A stretch of 8,145 nucleotides of DNA from Caldilineaceae bacterium. GTDB taxonomy: Bacteria; Chloroflexota; Anaerolineae; Caldilineales; Caldilineaceae. Of the stretch, positions 1-6,965 are shown piece by piece (the first letter of the stretch is position 1; each line of letters opens with the position of its first letter). Both the position numbers and the translations under genes were made by a program. The notes under the pieces were generated by a model, which was given only the letters and a program-made list of their open reading frames with translations, was not told the origin of the DNA and made no database searches. The stretch spans positions 1 to 8,145 of the forward strand of contig JAAUPU010000094.1 in assembly GCA_012032975.1 (NCBI GenBank). Direction: 5' to 3'.

Positions 1-521
1 CTCTTCAACAGCCGGATGTGATTCTGCTGGACATCAACATGCCAAACACGAACGGGCTGGAGGCCATGCCTCGGCTACGCACCGCGGCGCCTACCAGCCG
101 GGTTTTGGTGTTGACCATGCACGACGATGAGATGTACCTGCGCCAAGTATTGGCAGCAGGCGGTGCTGGCTACGTTCTCAAACAGGCCGCGGACAACGAG
201 TTGCTGACCGCAATTCGCACCGTCTACAACGGCGGAACCTTTCTGCATCCAGCCCATGCTCAGGCGTTGCTTGCAAACGGGGGCGAAGCTGAAAGTCAAA
301 TCAAGGACGGAGATCTGCTGCGCCAGTTGAGCGATCGCGAAACCGAAGTCTTGCGTCTGATCGCGCTCGGCCATTCCAACAAGGAGACTGCCGAGATGTT
401 ACATCTCAGCGTCAAGACCGTCGAAACGTACAAGGCGCGGGTCATGGAAAAGCTCGAACTGCGCAGCCGCGCCGCGTTGGTCCGTTTCGCTCTGGAACAT
501 GGGTTGCTCCACGCCGAATAG
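1..521 (+). CDS. Response regulator, NarL/FixJ (LuxR-type) family, 5'-truncated by the window edge
   Basis: DNA-binding response regulator of a two-component system. The reading frame is open from base 3 to the TAG at 519-521, so the true start lies left of the window; the GTG at 18 is inside the receiver domain and is not the start. The visible receiver begins just before the phosphoacceptor Asp (nt 30-32, in LLDINMP), followed by the switch Thr (VLVLT) and the conserved Lys (GYVLK). About the first 50 residues are missing. A C-terminal LuxR-type helix-turn-helix fills the last 65 residues, with the family signature [20 protein letters not shown] and [15 protein letters not shown]. The family is phosphorylated by a histidine kinase and then binds promoters as a dimer. 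The partner kinase is not in the window and may lie upstream. The target genes cannot be told from the sequence. The domain assignment is certain; the physiological role is unknown. Confidence 0.93.
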   Translation, partial: LQQPDVILLDINMPNTNGLEAMPRLRTAAPTSRVLVLTMHDDEMYLRQVLAAGGAGYVLKQAADNELLTAIRTVYNGGTFLHPAHAQALLANGGEAESQIKDGDLLRQLSDRETEVLRLIALGHSNKETAEMLHLSVKTVETYKARVMEKLELRSRAALVRFALEHGLLHAE

Positions 522-525
522 CGGT

Positions 526-560
526 AAAAAAACAGGTTCCGCCCGATATCGGACGGAACC
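526..560 (-). terminator. Intrinsic terminator of the doxX-like gene
   Basis: An 11-bp stem (535-545 with 550-560, loop ATAT) is followed on the minus strand by TG and a run of seven T (526-532). It lies 34 bases past the doxX-like stop codon. On the minus-strand RNA the pair 542/553 is a G-U wobble, so the stem is continuous. On the plus strand the same pair is C against A and no T-run follows, so it should terminate mainly minus-strand transcription. It also starts only 13 bases after the response-regulator stop, in the convergent spacer. Confidence 0.8.
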
Positions 561-594
561 CGTCAGGGGAGGAGTTATCAGGTCGAGCGAACGT

Positions 595-1182
595 TCAGTC
601 GGCGCCAGCGGCAGCGGTATCGACGTTGCTCTGGGGTGCTGTTCGCCACGGCGTGCCGATCCAGCGCAGCAGGAAGTAGTCAAGTCCGTAGTAGCCGGCG
701 ACCTTCCAGGCGAACATCAGACCGATGGCGGCGATGAAGAGCATGGGATTGCTGCTCGCCGTGCCAGCCATCATGAAGTTCCAGTTCAGCAACGCACCAA
801 AGAAGGCGGCAATACCCGTGAATGCACCCAAGATCAGCGCAACGCCGATCAACAGTTCACCGTAGGCAATCAGCGGCGCCATCCAGGTGTAGGCTTCGGC
901 GTCCAACAAGATCTGCAAGAAACTTCGATACCAGTCGAAGGAGATGGCGGGTCGGCCCACTTCGGGGATCAGCACCGCGCTTTCCCAGAAGCCCTTGACC
1001 GCCATACCCGTGCTCACCCATGCCTCGTTGTCGATCTTGTGCAGCGAAGCATCGATCCATTTGTAGCCCACCCAAAGTCGCACAATCAGCCAGAACCAGC
1101 CTGCTCGCGGGTCTGCAAAGAGTTTCTGCACAAACGGCGGATCCTGGATCAACTCGTTCTTGCGATTTACAACGGCGCTCAT
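595..1182 (-). CDS. DoxX-family integral membrane protein
   Basis: 195-residue membrane protein of the DoxX/DoxD-like family. Hydrophobic segments are visible at about residues 28-47 (WFWLIVRLWVGYKWIDASL), 100-120, 121-138 (ending NWNFMMAG) and 146-171, giving about four helices. The stretch after helix 1 (residues 48-98) is polar and aromatic and probably faces outward. The GELLIGVALILGAFTGIAAF segment followed by LNWNFMMAGTAS is typical of the family. Members include the small subunit of archaeal thiosulfate:quinone oxidoreductase, but most bacterial ones have no defined reaction, so no substrate is proposed. The ATG at 1182 is supported by GAGAGG (1191-1196) eight bases upstream. The gene stands alone, convergent with the response regulator and divergent from the glucokinase, and ends at a strong terminator. 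The C-terminal 15 residues are a low-complexity, polar tail. Confidence 0.88.
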   Translation of the reverse strand: MSAVVNRKNELIQDPPFVQKLFADPRAGWFWLIVRLWVGYKWIDASLHKIDNEAWVSTGMAVKGFWESAVLIPEVGRPAISFDWYRSFLQILLDAEAYTWMAPLIAYGELLIGVALILGAFTGIAAFFGALLNWNFMMAGTASSNPMLFIAAIGLMFAWKVAGYYGLDYFLLRWIGTPWRTAPQSNVDTAAAGAD

Positions 1183-1247
1183 GGTCTTTGCCTCTCTCTA
1201 TGTGGTCGTTCAATTTTGCCGCTTCCACTGTTTTCTGTACTCCGTCA

Positions 1248-1253
1248 ATCATA
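1248..1253 (-). promoter_or_regulatory. Possible -10 box for the doxX-like gene
   Basis: On the minus strand this reads TATGAT, one base from the sigma-70 consensus, and would give a leader of roughly 60 bases before the ATG at 1182. No convincing -35 hexamer is seen at 16-18 bases upstream, so this is only a candidate. Confidence 0.25.
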
Positions 1254-1307
1254 CCCGGTGGACGATTGAAGTTCCATCGGGACTCTCCCGCATCAATTGA
1301 CAGAGCC

Positions 1308-1327
1308 TGTAGGTGAATTCCCCTACA
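1308..1327. repeat. 20-bp near-perfect palindrome in the divergent spacer
   Basis: TGTAGGTGAATTCCCCTACA is self-complementary except for one pair (1314/1321). It lies between the start of the doxX-like gene and the candidate glucokinase promoter, where an operator for either divergent gene could be placed. It also resembles the outer parts of small TGTAGGGG-type palindromic repeats dispersed in some bacterial genomes (recollection, not a search). Either reading is an inference. Confidence 0.4.
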
Positions 1328-1362
1328 AACCCTGTCGCCCTGACCCACATCGCGCAACCGCC

Positions 1363-1392
1363 TTGCGAATGGCTACAACTCGCTTCTATAAT
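1363..1392 (+). promoter_or_regulatory. Candidate sigma-70-type promoter for ppgK
   Basis: A perfect TATAAT at 1387-1392 is preceded after 18 bases by TTGCGA (1363-1368), which matches the -35 consensus at four of six positions. Transcription would begin near 1399 and the mRNA would carry a leader of about 190 bases containing the large hairpin at 1446-1561 before the ribosome site of ppgK. This is the best promoter-like match seen in the spacer. Confidence 0.45.
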
Positions 1393-1445
1393 AAGGACCA
1401 GACTGCCTCGAACTCAGAAGATTTCGGCACCCACCCGATGGCTGC

Positions 1446-1561
1446 GCTGCAAAAAGGTATTCAGCCACGAATTTCACGAATTGACACGAATTTTCTCTCT
1501 GGGGCCGACAAGGCAATTCGTGTTCTTCGTGAAATTCGTGGCAAAGAGGACTTTTTGCAGC
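1446..1561. repeat. Large imperfect hairpin made of CACGAATT units
   Basis: Outer arms GCTGCAAAAAG (1446-1456) and CTTTTTGCAGC (1551-1561) are exact inverse complements. Inside them, GCCACGAATTTCACGAA (1464-1480) is the exact inverse complement of 1526-1542, and a further ACACGAATT/AATTCGTGT pairing extends the stem with a one-base bulge. The loop is about 22 bases. The left arm also holds three direct copies of CACGAATT at 1466, 1475 and 1485, spaced 9-10 bases. It sits in the predicted ppgK leader and ends 30 bases before the start codon. Similar CACGAATTTCACGAATT-type hairpins are, to my knowledge, dispersed repeats in several phyla; copy number in this genome cannot be told from here. Confidence 0.85.
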
Positions 1562-1578
1562 AGGGCCATCCGATCAAA

Positions 1579-1584
1579 AAGGAG
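1579..1584 (+). promoter_or_regulatory. Shine-Dalgarno of ppgK (decides the GTG start)
   Basis: AAGGAG is seven bases before the GTG at 1592. The frame is open further upstream to 1313, but those codons run through the hairpin repeat and encode no conserved sequence, so this site fixes the start. Confidence 0.85.
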
Positions 1585-1591
1585 CAACAGC

Positions 1592-2336
1592 GTGGACGTA
1601 CTTGGAATTGATATCGGTGGCAGCGGCATCAAAGGCGCGCCGGTGGACCTGGCTACCGGAGAATTGACGGCAAAGCGCCACCGCATCCGCACGCCGCAAC
1701 CGGCCAAGCCGGAAAGTGTGGCCGAAGTCGTTGGCGAAATCGCGCGACATTTCGACTGGCGCGGACCGATTGGCTGCACCTTCCCAGGCGTCGTCCACCA
1801 CGGCGTGATCCACACCGCGGCGAATGTGGACATGATTGGATCGGCGTGGACGGTGTCACACTGCTGGAAAGGACCACTGCATGCCCGGTGCGCCTGCTCA
1901 ACGATGCAGACGCGGCCGGTCTGGCCGAGATGGGCCTGGGCGCCGGGCGCCATCAATCCGGCGTCGTGATCTTGCTCACGCTGGGCACGGGCATCGGCTC
2001 CGCGATCTTTGTGGAGGGACATCTTCTTCCCAACACCGAATTTGGCCATCTCCCGATTCGCGGCAAGATCGCCGAAGCGCGGGCGTCCGACCGCATCCGC
2101 ACCGAGAAGAACCTCAGTTGGAAACAGTGGTCCAAGCGGCTGAATGAATTTCTAGGTCAGATGGAATTTTTCTTCTCGCCAGACCTCTTTATCATCGGCG
2201 GCGGCGTCAGCAAGAAGCACAGCGAGTTTTCCATTACTTGGAGACAACCGCCGAGTTGGTGCCTGCCCAATTGCTCAACGAAGCGGGCATCGTCGGCGCG
2301 GCGTTGGCAGCCAGAGAGTTGGCGTCAAACGCATGA
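1592..2336 (+). CDS. ppgK: Polyphosphate glucokinase (ROK family), broken by two one-base deletions as read
   Basis: Phosphorylates glucose to glucose 6-phosphate with polyphosphate (or ATP) in the cytoplasm (family knowledge, EC 2.7.1.63). Start is the GTG at 1592 after AAGGAG. Visible in order: phosphate-binding [10 protein letters not shown] near the N-terminus, [10 protein letters not shown], the NDAD motif with the catalytic Asp (about residue 105), [32 protein letters not shown] and [15 protein letters not shown]. The last two are typical of polyphosphate glucokinases rather than generic ROK kinases. The protein needs three frames. The first changes at about 1832-1834; adding one base gives NVD-x-DWIGVDG. 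The second changes in the T-run 2227-2230; adding one T gives [20 protein letters not shown], which continues to [16 protein letters not shown] and the TGA at 2334-2336. Repaired length is 248 residues, normal for the family. Every other part is well conserved, so recent loss or sequencing error is more likely than an old pseudogene. The stop overlaps the next start (ATGA). Confidence 0.9.
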
Positions 2337-2728
2337 ACGCGCCGCCCATCGACCAGCAAGTTACGTTCCTCTACACGCGGAACCTTGCCCAGACCGCTTC
2401 ATTTTACGAGGATGTTTTGGGGCTAACGCTTGTACTCGACCAGGGGAGTTGTCGCATCTATCGCGTGGCCGGCGATGCGTTTGTGGGCTTCTGCCAGCGG
2501 GAGGAGGCGCCGGAACGCCCGGCTGGCATCATCTTTACACTGGTGACGCAAGAGGTTGACGCCTGGTACGACCATCTTCAGGAAAAGGGCGTTCTCATCG
2601 AGAAAGCGCCCGAAGTCAACGCCGCGTACAATATCCGCCACTGTTTCCTGCGCGACCCCAACGGCTATCTGATCGAGATTCAGAGCTTTCTCGATCCCAG
2701 GTGGCCGACGCCTGGCAAGTATCCTTGA
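2333..2728 (+). CDS. VOC-superfamily (glyoxalase/bleomycin-resistance fold) protein
   Basis: 131-residue soluble protein with one complete vicinal-oxygen-chelate domain: an N-terminal half with RNLAQTASFYEDVLGL (about residues 16-31) and a C-terminal half with EVDAWYDHLQEKGVLI (74-89) and FLRDPNGYLIEIQSF (105-119). The Glu of LIEIQ (115) and His103 may be metal ligands, but the position that usually holds the first His (start of strand 1, FLYT) is not a His. A classical glyoxalase I role is therefore not supported and the substrate is unknown. Members of this fold include dioxygenases, lyases, isomerases and antibiotic-binding proteins. The ATG at 2333 overlaps the TGA of ppgK by four bases, and only a weak, distant AGAGAG lies upstream (2313-2318), so translation is probably coupled to ppgK. 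The role next to a glucokinase is not clear. Confidence 0.87.
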   Translation: MNAPPIDQQVTFLYTRNLAQTASFYEDVLGLTLVLDQGSCRIYRVAGDAFVGFCQREEAPERPAGIIFTLVTQEVDAWYDHLQEKGVLIEKAPEVNAAYNIRHCFLRDPNGYLIEIQSFLDPRWPTPGKYP

Positions 2729-2748
2729 CGAGAAAGCTGTCGATAATC

Positions 2749-2845
2749 AGAGATTGGAGATTGGGGACTGGAGATCAGAGATTGAGCGACTTGATCCAAT
2801 CCTACCCGAGACAGCCCATTCCCTAGTCCCTGCTCTCCAATCTCT
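2749..2845. repeat. A/G-rich imperfect inverted repeat between convergent genes
   Basis: The 21-base arms at 2749-2769 and 2825-2845 are inverse complements at 18 of 21 positions (core AGAGATTGGAGA with TCTCCAATCTCT), with a 55-base loop. The left arm and loop also contain direct near-copies of AGATTGG. It fills most of the 129-base spacer between the VOC gene and pdxT, which converge. A terminator role is possible, but no T-run follows on either strand, so it is listed as a repeat. It looks like a dispersed intergenic repeat. Confidence 0.6.
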
Positions 2846-2857
2846 ACTCTCCAGTTC

Positions 2858-3477
2858 CTACTTCCCCGCGTTCACCATCTCGATAAATAATTCGTGCCAG
2901 CGCGTATCCTGGGTCAGTTCAGGATGAAAGGCAGTGGCCAGAATCGGTCCCTGGCAGACGGCGACGATGATCGACTCCTCATCGTCGCGAGTCAATCGGG
3001 CCAAGACCTCGACCTCGGGGCCGGCGCGCGTGATGGCCGGCGCGCGGATGAAGACCGCTGGACAGGGCGAGTCGCCCAGCTTGGGCACGGTGAGCATCGT
3101 CTCGAAACTGTCGGTCTGGCGGCCAAAATAGTTGCGATTGACCGTCACATCCAGCCCGCGCAACAAGGGCTGACCACCTTTCTTCTGCCCGGTCGCTTCC
3201 TCGGCCAGCAAGATCATGCCGGCGCAGGTGCCCCAGGTTGGCCGACCACGATGCACCCATTCGCGCAGCGGCCCCACCAAGCCCCACCGCTCCGCGATCA
3301 GCCCCATGGTCGTGCTTTCCCCGCCGGGAATGATCAGGCCGTCGATGGCCTGAAGCTGCTCTGGCCGACGCACTTCTACGGCCTGCACACCCAGCCGCCG
3401 CAAGATCGAAATATGTTCTGCAAACGCGCCTGCAAGGCCAGAACGCCAATGGTGATCGTGGATGCTTCTGTCGTCAC
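2858..3477 (-). CDS. pdxT: Pyridoxal 5'-phosphate synthase glutaminase subunit PdxT, with one N-terminal frameshift as read
   Basis: Class I glutamine amidotransferase subunit; hydrolyses glutamine and passes ammonia to PdxS for vitamin B6 (PLP) synthesis. Seen in order: TIGVLALQ at the N-terminus, [13 protein letters not shown] (oxyanion region), [13 protein letters not shown] with the nucleophile Cys (about residue 85), [13 protein letters not shown], and [16 protein letters not shown] with the catalytic His185 and Glu187. The frame breaks at 3429-3430: the minus strand reads CAGGCGCG where adding one G restores [16 protein letters not shown], the conserved PdxT N-terminus. The most likely start is the GTG at 3477, giving a 206-residue repaired protein (family about 190-200). 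No strong ribosome site precedes it (AGGA is 14 bases away), so the start is uncertain. As read, translation from the GTG would fail after residue 16, and the intact remainder (from 3403) lacks a good start. It lies 112 bases downstream of pdxS in the same direction. Confidence 0.9.
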
Positions 3478-3505
3478 AAGTTTTCTGCCGTTCCTGAATA
3501 TAGAA

Positions 3506-3531
3506 GTCCGACCTGGGAACCCAGGTCGGAC
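3506..3531. repeat. Perfect hairpin in the pdxS-pdxT spacer
   Basis: GTCCGACCTGGG (3506-3517) and its exact inverse complement (3520-3531) are separated by AA, giving an 11-bp stem with a GAAC-type tetraloop. On the minus strand it is followed by a T-poor TTCTATATTC, so it is not a canonical terminator. It could attenuate or process the pdxS-pdxT transcript, or it may simply be a dispersed palindromic repeat. It ends about 28 bases before the proposed pdxT start. Confidence 0.8.
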
Positions 3532-3571
3532 CGATTGTGGTTGTGCCAAATTGCTCGGGGGTAAGGCGGAG

Positions 3572-3589
3572 GGCTACCAGCCGCGGTGG

Positions 3590-3603
<14 letters not shown>
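3572..3603. repeat. Exact 16-bp tandem duplication across the pdxS stop
   Basis: Two adjacent identical copies of GGCTACCAGCCGCGGT (3572-3587, 3588-3603). The right-hand copy encodes the last codons of pdxS (RGW and the TAG stop); the left-hand copy is a non-coding echo just after the gene. This fits replication slippage. It leaves the protein unchanged because the first stop is kept. Confidence 0.9.
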
Positions 3604-4510
<907 letters not shown>

Positions 4511-4806
4511 CTGATTTCTCCTTTAGAACCGTTGCAAAGAGACAAAACGTACCTTCCAAAGTGAGCGCCCAAGAACACGCCTGGCCCAGCCTTCCCATCC
4601 TCACACGTGAAATCACCCACCACGATGGCAGTCCGTAAACGACCGGCAGCCAACAAACGACGTGAACGATTTCCGAAGTTGATCCAACATTCTAAACGAT
4701 CCGCGGTTATCCAACCAAAACGATTCTGATCATGCTCCAGATCGCCTGCTCCAGGCTGCCCAGGTCGTTGGCCGTGAGCCGCCCCCATTTTGGGTGCCGG
4801 GTAAAA
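4511..4806. other. Spacer upstream of pdxS (296 bases)
   Basis: Lies between the hydrolase stop and the pdxS start, both on the minus strand. It holds the AAAGGAG ribosome site of pdxS (4518-4524, minus) and a weak promoter-like pair on the minus strand: TAGAAT at 4689-4694, with TTGGTT at 4713-4718 after an 18-base gap. That would give a leader of about 170 bases, but the -35 match is only three of six. A direct repeat TGCTCCAG occurs at 4733 and 4747. No clear terminator for the hydrolase gene, riboswitch or RNA gene is seen. An open frame at 4507-4788 (minus) ends in an ATGA overlap with pdxS but has no ribosome site or recognisable protein. Confidence 0.35.
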
Positions 4807-6837
4807 TCAGAAAGCGGCCAACAACATCCCGCTAGTCGCCAGGATCACGATGTAGCCCACCGCACAGATCGCCAGCAGCGAATAGTAGAGACGGCCGGGC
4901 AAGCTGCCCAATTGCACTCGCCAACCTTGCACTGCGGCCACCACAATGGCAACGGCCAGCGCAGCCAACAGCGGAGGAATGAGAAAGAGTGGGGCAGACC
5001 AGCCCGGCAACGCCGACAGCAACAGCAACATTTCATCGTTGAACGCTACATAGACGGTAACGGCCACAATGCCAACGGCAAACAGCATCATCAGGCCGAC
5101 GAATAGCAGAACCAACAGTTGGCTCAGCCTGCGCAGACGGCGATGGGTTGGCGTCAGTTGTAGCGGCTTCTCCTGGGCGAGACGGACCAGATAGCCCAAT
5201 GGCCACACAACCAGCGCGGAGAAGAGGCCAAGCAAGAATAGGCCTGCCATGACGATCTGAAACTGAGCAAAATCGCTCAACCGGCTCAGTTCGCCCAGGA
5301 AGCTGATCTTGACCGCATCGGCCGGCGCGAAGTTCGGCGATGGATCATCTGCGAGACAGTCAGAGGCTGGCGCTCGCATGGGCTGGGCCAGGAAGTCAGC
5401 CACAAGTCCATCAACACACGGATTGGCGTTGAGCGCGACGCCATGCCCGCCGAGCGGGTCGGTGAAGGTGTAGCTGTTGGCCAACGTCTGAGCCACCCGG
5501 TCTGCATTTGCAGGCGGCGTAATTGGGTCGAACCTGCCCGATAGGAGCAATGCAGGCACATCCGACACCACCGCTTCATCCACCTCCGCGGACAGGGCAG
5601 CCACCTCCCAAATCCGGCAATTGTCCGCATACTCCCCCAACTCCACCTGTGCATCGCGTGCAAAGCGGGGGCGAACACCTTCCAATGCTGGCCGCAAACT
5701 GAAGGAATCGACCTCCTCCGAGCAGACCACGGACTGGTAGAGACCGTCGCTCCAGGTGCGGTCGAAGACCAGGAACGGCAAAATCGTCTGGGCGAAGGTA
5801 AAGTCTCCCTCCGCCATATCCACAAACAGGCGCGGCAAGATCTCCGCGCCGCCATCCAGATAAAATATCTGGAAAGAAAAATCAATCAACTCATCGCCGC
5901 CGAAACGTACTTGGGCATTCTCGCCATTGTCTGGATCGATGATCTCAAAGAAGGCCGGTTGCTCATCCAGACGTTCGACCAGCGCAAAGAACTCTTGCTC
6001 CAGATTTGGATAGCCTTCTGCACAGGCCGGGCTTTCTTGGCAGGTCTGAAATAGTTCGGAAAAGACGCGTTCGATATTCTGCGGTACGTCGAGAATGAAG
6101 TCGGCCTGGGGCGGAACGACACCGTCGAGAATAACCGAACGAAGATGCTCGGGATGGTTGCGCATGAGGTGAAGGCCAAGCAGGGTTCCGTAGGAGACAC
6201 CATAATAATTGAACGTCTCATAGTCCAGAGCGGCGCGCACCAGATCCAGGTCCGCAGCGCTTTCCAGGCTGTTGAAGGCGGCCAGTTCCACGCCGGCTGC
6301 GCCCAGACTTTGGCGACAATCACGGACTGCTTCAGCCAGAAGGGGGCGCGCCTCCTCGGATGACAGGGGCAACAACCCGGGCATCGCCTCCAGCAGTTCA
6401 GTACAGACCAGATTGGGCTGCGAGTAATAGGCGCCGCGCTGGTCGATGAGAACAATATCCCGGTCGGCTCGCAGCGGATGGCTCAACATCAGATCGAGAA
6501 ACCCATCGATCGTCGAGCCACCCGGCCCGCCCTGCGCCATGAAGAGGGGGTCTGGTTCGGGTGCATCGCTCCAGCTCTCGAGAATGACCACGGCGACACG
6601 CACCGTTTGGCCGTCATCAGCGGACGGCCGAGCGTGACGAAGCGGAACGGCAACATATCCACAGACGATGCCCTCCGTTTCGCCAAGGTTCAGCCCAAAC
6701 CCTTCGATGCAGTCAACTTGCTCAAATTCGCCACTTTGGGCACTGGCAAGATGCGCCAGCTGTGGCGCGGCCATGAGGCCCAGCGCGATCACAGTTGGCC
6801 ACATGAATCGGTCAATAAGCTTCAGGAATGAGTTCAT
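4807..6837 (-). CDS. Exported alpha/beta hydrolase (S33/TAP type) fused to four C-terminal membrane helices
   Basis: 676-residue extracytoplasmic serine hydrolase resembling tripeptidyl/proline iminopeptidases. From the chosen start: signal or anchor segment at residues 12-33 (WPTVIALGLMAAPQ, then ASA-Q as a likely cleavage site); oxyanion motif AQGGPGG (about 101-107); nucleophile Ser215 in GVSYG; a lid region (about 250-400); TAP-like C-terminal part with Asp437 in LLLSGRFDPITPP and His465 in LGGHGVAL. Ten cysteines, an even number, lie between signal and membrane part, consistent with disulfides outside the cytoplasm. Four hydrophobic helices follow at about 525-552, 572-599, 605-637 and 649-675, so the enzyme would be tethered with the catalytic part outside. 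The ATG at 6837 has a close GGGAG (gap of only three bases); the open frame extends to 6936, but that part is not signal-like. The substrate is unknown; peptides or esters are plausible. Downstream of the PA14-protein gene by 128 bases. Confidence 0.88.
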   Translation of the reverse strand: MNSFLKLIDRFMWPTVIALGLMAAPQLAHLASAQSGEFEQVDCIEGFGLNLGETEGIVCGYVAVPLRHARPSADDGQTVRVAVVILESWSDAPEPDPLFMAQGGPGGSTIDGFLDLMLSHPLRADRDIVLIDQRGAYYSQPNLVCTELLEAMPGLLPLSSEEARPLLAEAVRDCRQSLGAAGVELAAFNSLESAADLDLVRAALDYETFNYYGVSYGTLLGLHLMRNHPEHLRSVILDGVVPPQADFILDVPQNIERVFSELFQTCQESPACAEGYPNLEQEFFALVERLDEQPAFFEIIDPDNGENAQVRFGGDELIDFSFQIFYLDGGAEILPRLFVDMAEGDFTFAQTILPFLVFDRTWSDGLYQSVVCSEEVDSFSLRPALEGVRPRFARDAQVELGEYADNCRIWEVAALSAEVDEAVVSDVPALLLSGRFDPITPPANADRVAQTLANSYTFTDPLGGHGVALNANPCVDGLVADFLAQPMRAPASDCLADDPSPNFAPADAVKISFLGELSRLSDFAQFQIVMAGLFLLGLFSALVVWPLGYLVRLAQEKPLQLTPTHRRLRRLSQLLVLLFVGLMMLFAVGIVAVTVYVAFNDEMLLLLSALPGWSAPLFLIPPLLAALAVAIVVAAVQGWRVQLGSLPGRLYYSLLAICAVGYIVILATSGMLLAAF

Positions 6838-6965
6838 GATCTCCCGCACAGACGAACAAACGCCCGGCATCGCGCGACGCCGCGTTTGGCAGCGAATTGC
6901 GAGCAGCCTGGAACGTTGGCAACAGTCCGCTAGCAAGATGGCGACAAGCCGCCAGTCAACAAAGG

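Noticed and set aside
499..1269. Plus-strand open frame of 256 codons over the doxX-like gene
   Set aside because: Antisense to the conserved membrane protein, runs through the terminator hairpin, and has no ribosome site or known domain.
1466..1542. Possible CRISPR-like array from the repeated CACGAATT units
   Set aside because: Units are 8 bases with 1-2 base gaps and form a hairpin; there are no spacers of constant length and no cas genes.
1313..1591. In-frame 5' extension of ppgK upstream of the GTG
   Set aside because: The codons run through the hairpin repeat and match nothing; the Shine-Dalgarno at 1579-1584 fits the GTG at 1592.
2227..2230. Programmed ribosomal frameshift in ppgK
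   Set aside because: Only four T, no downstream stimulatory structure apparent, and a second unrelated break in the same gene; single-base loss is simpler.
6838..6936. 33-residue N-terminal extension of the hydrolase
   Set aside because: The extension is Cys/Arg-rich and would put charged sequence ahead of the signal segment; the ATG at 6837 gives a normal signal peptide and has GGGAG upstream.
6920..6965. Promoter or terminator between the PA14 gene and the hydrolase
   Set aside because: A TTGACT occurs on the minus strand but no acceptable -10 follows at 16-18 bases, and the GGCG/CGCC stem nearby is only four pairs with no T-run.
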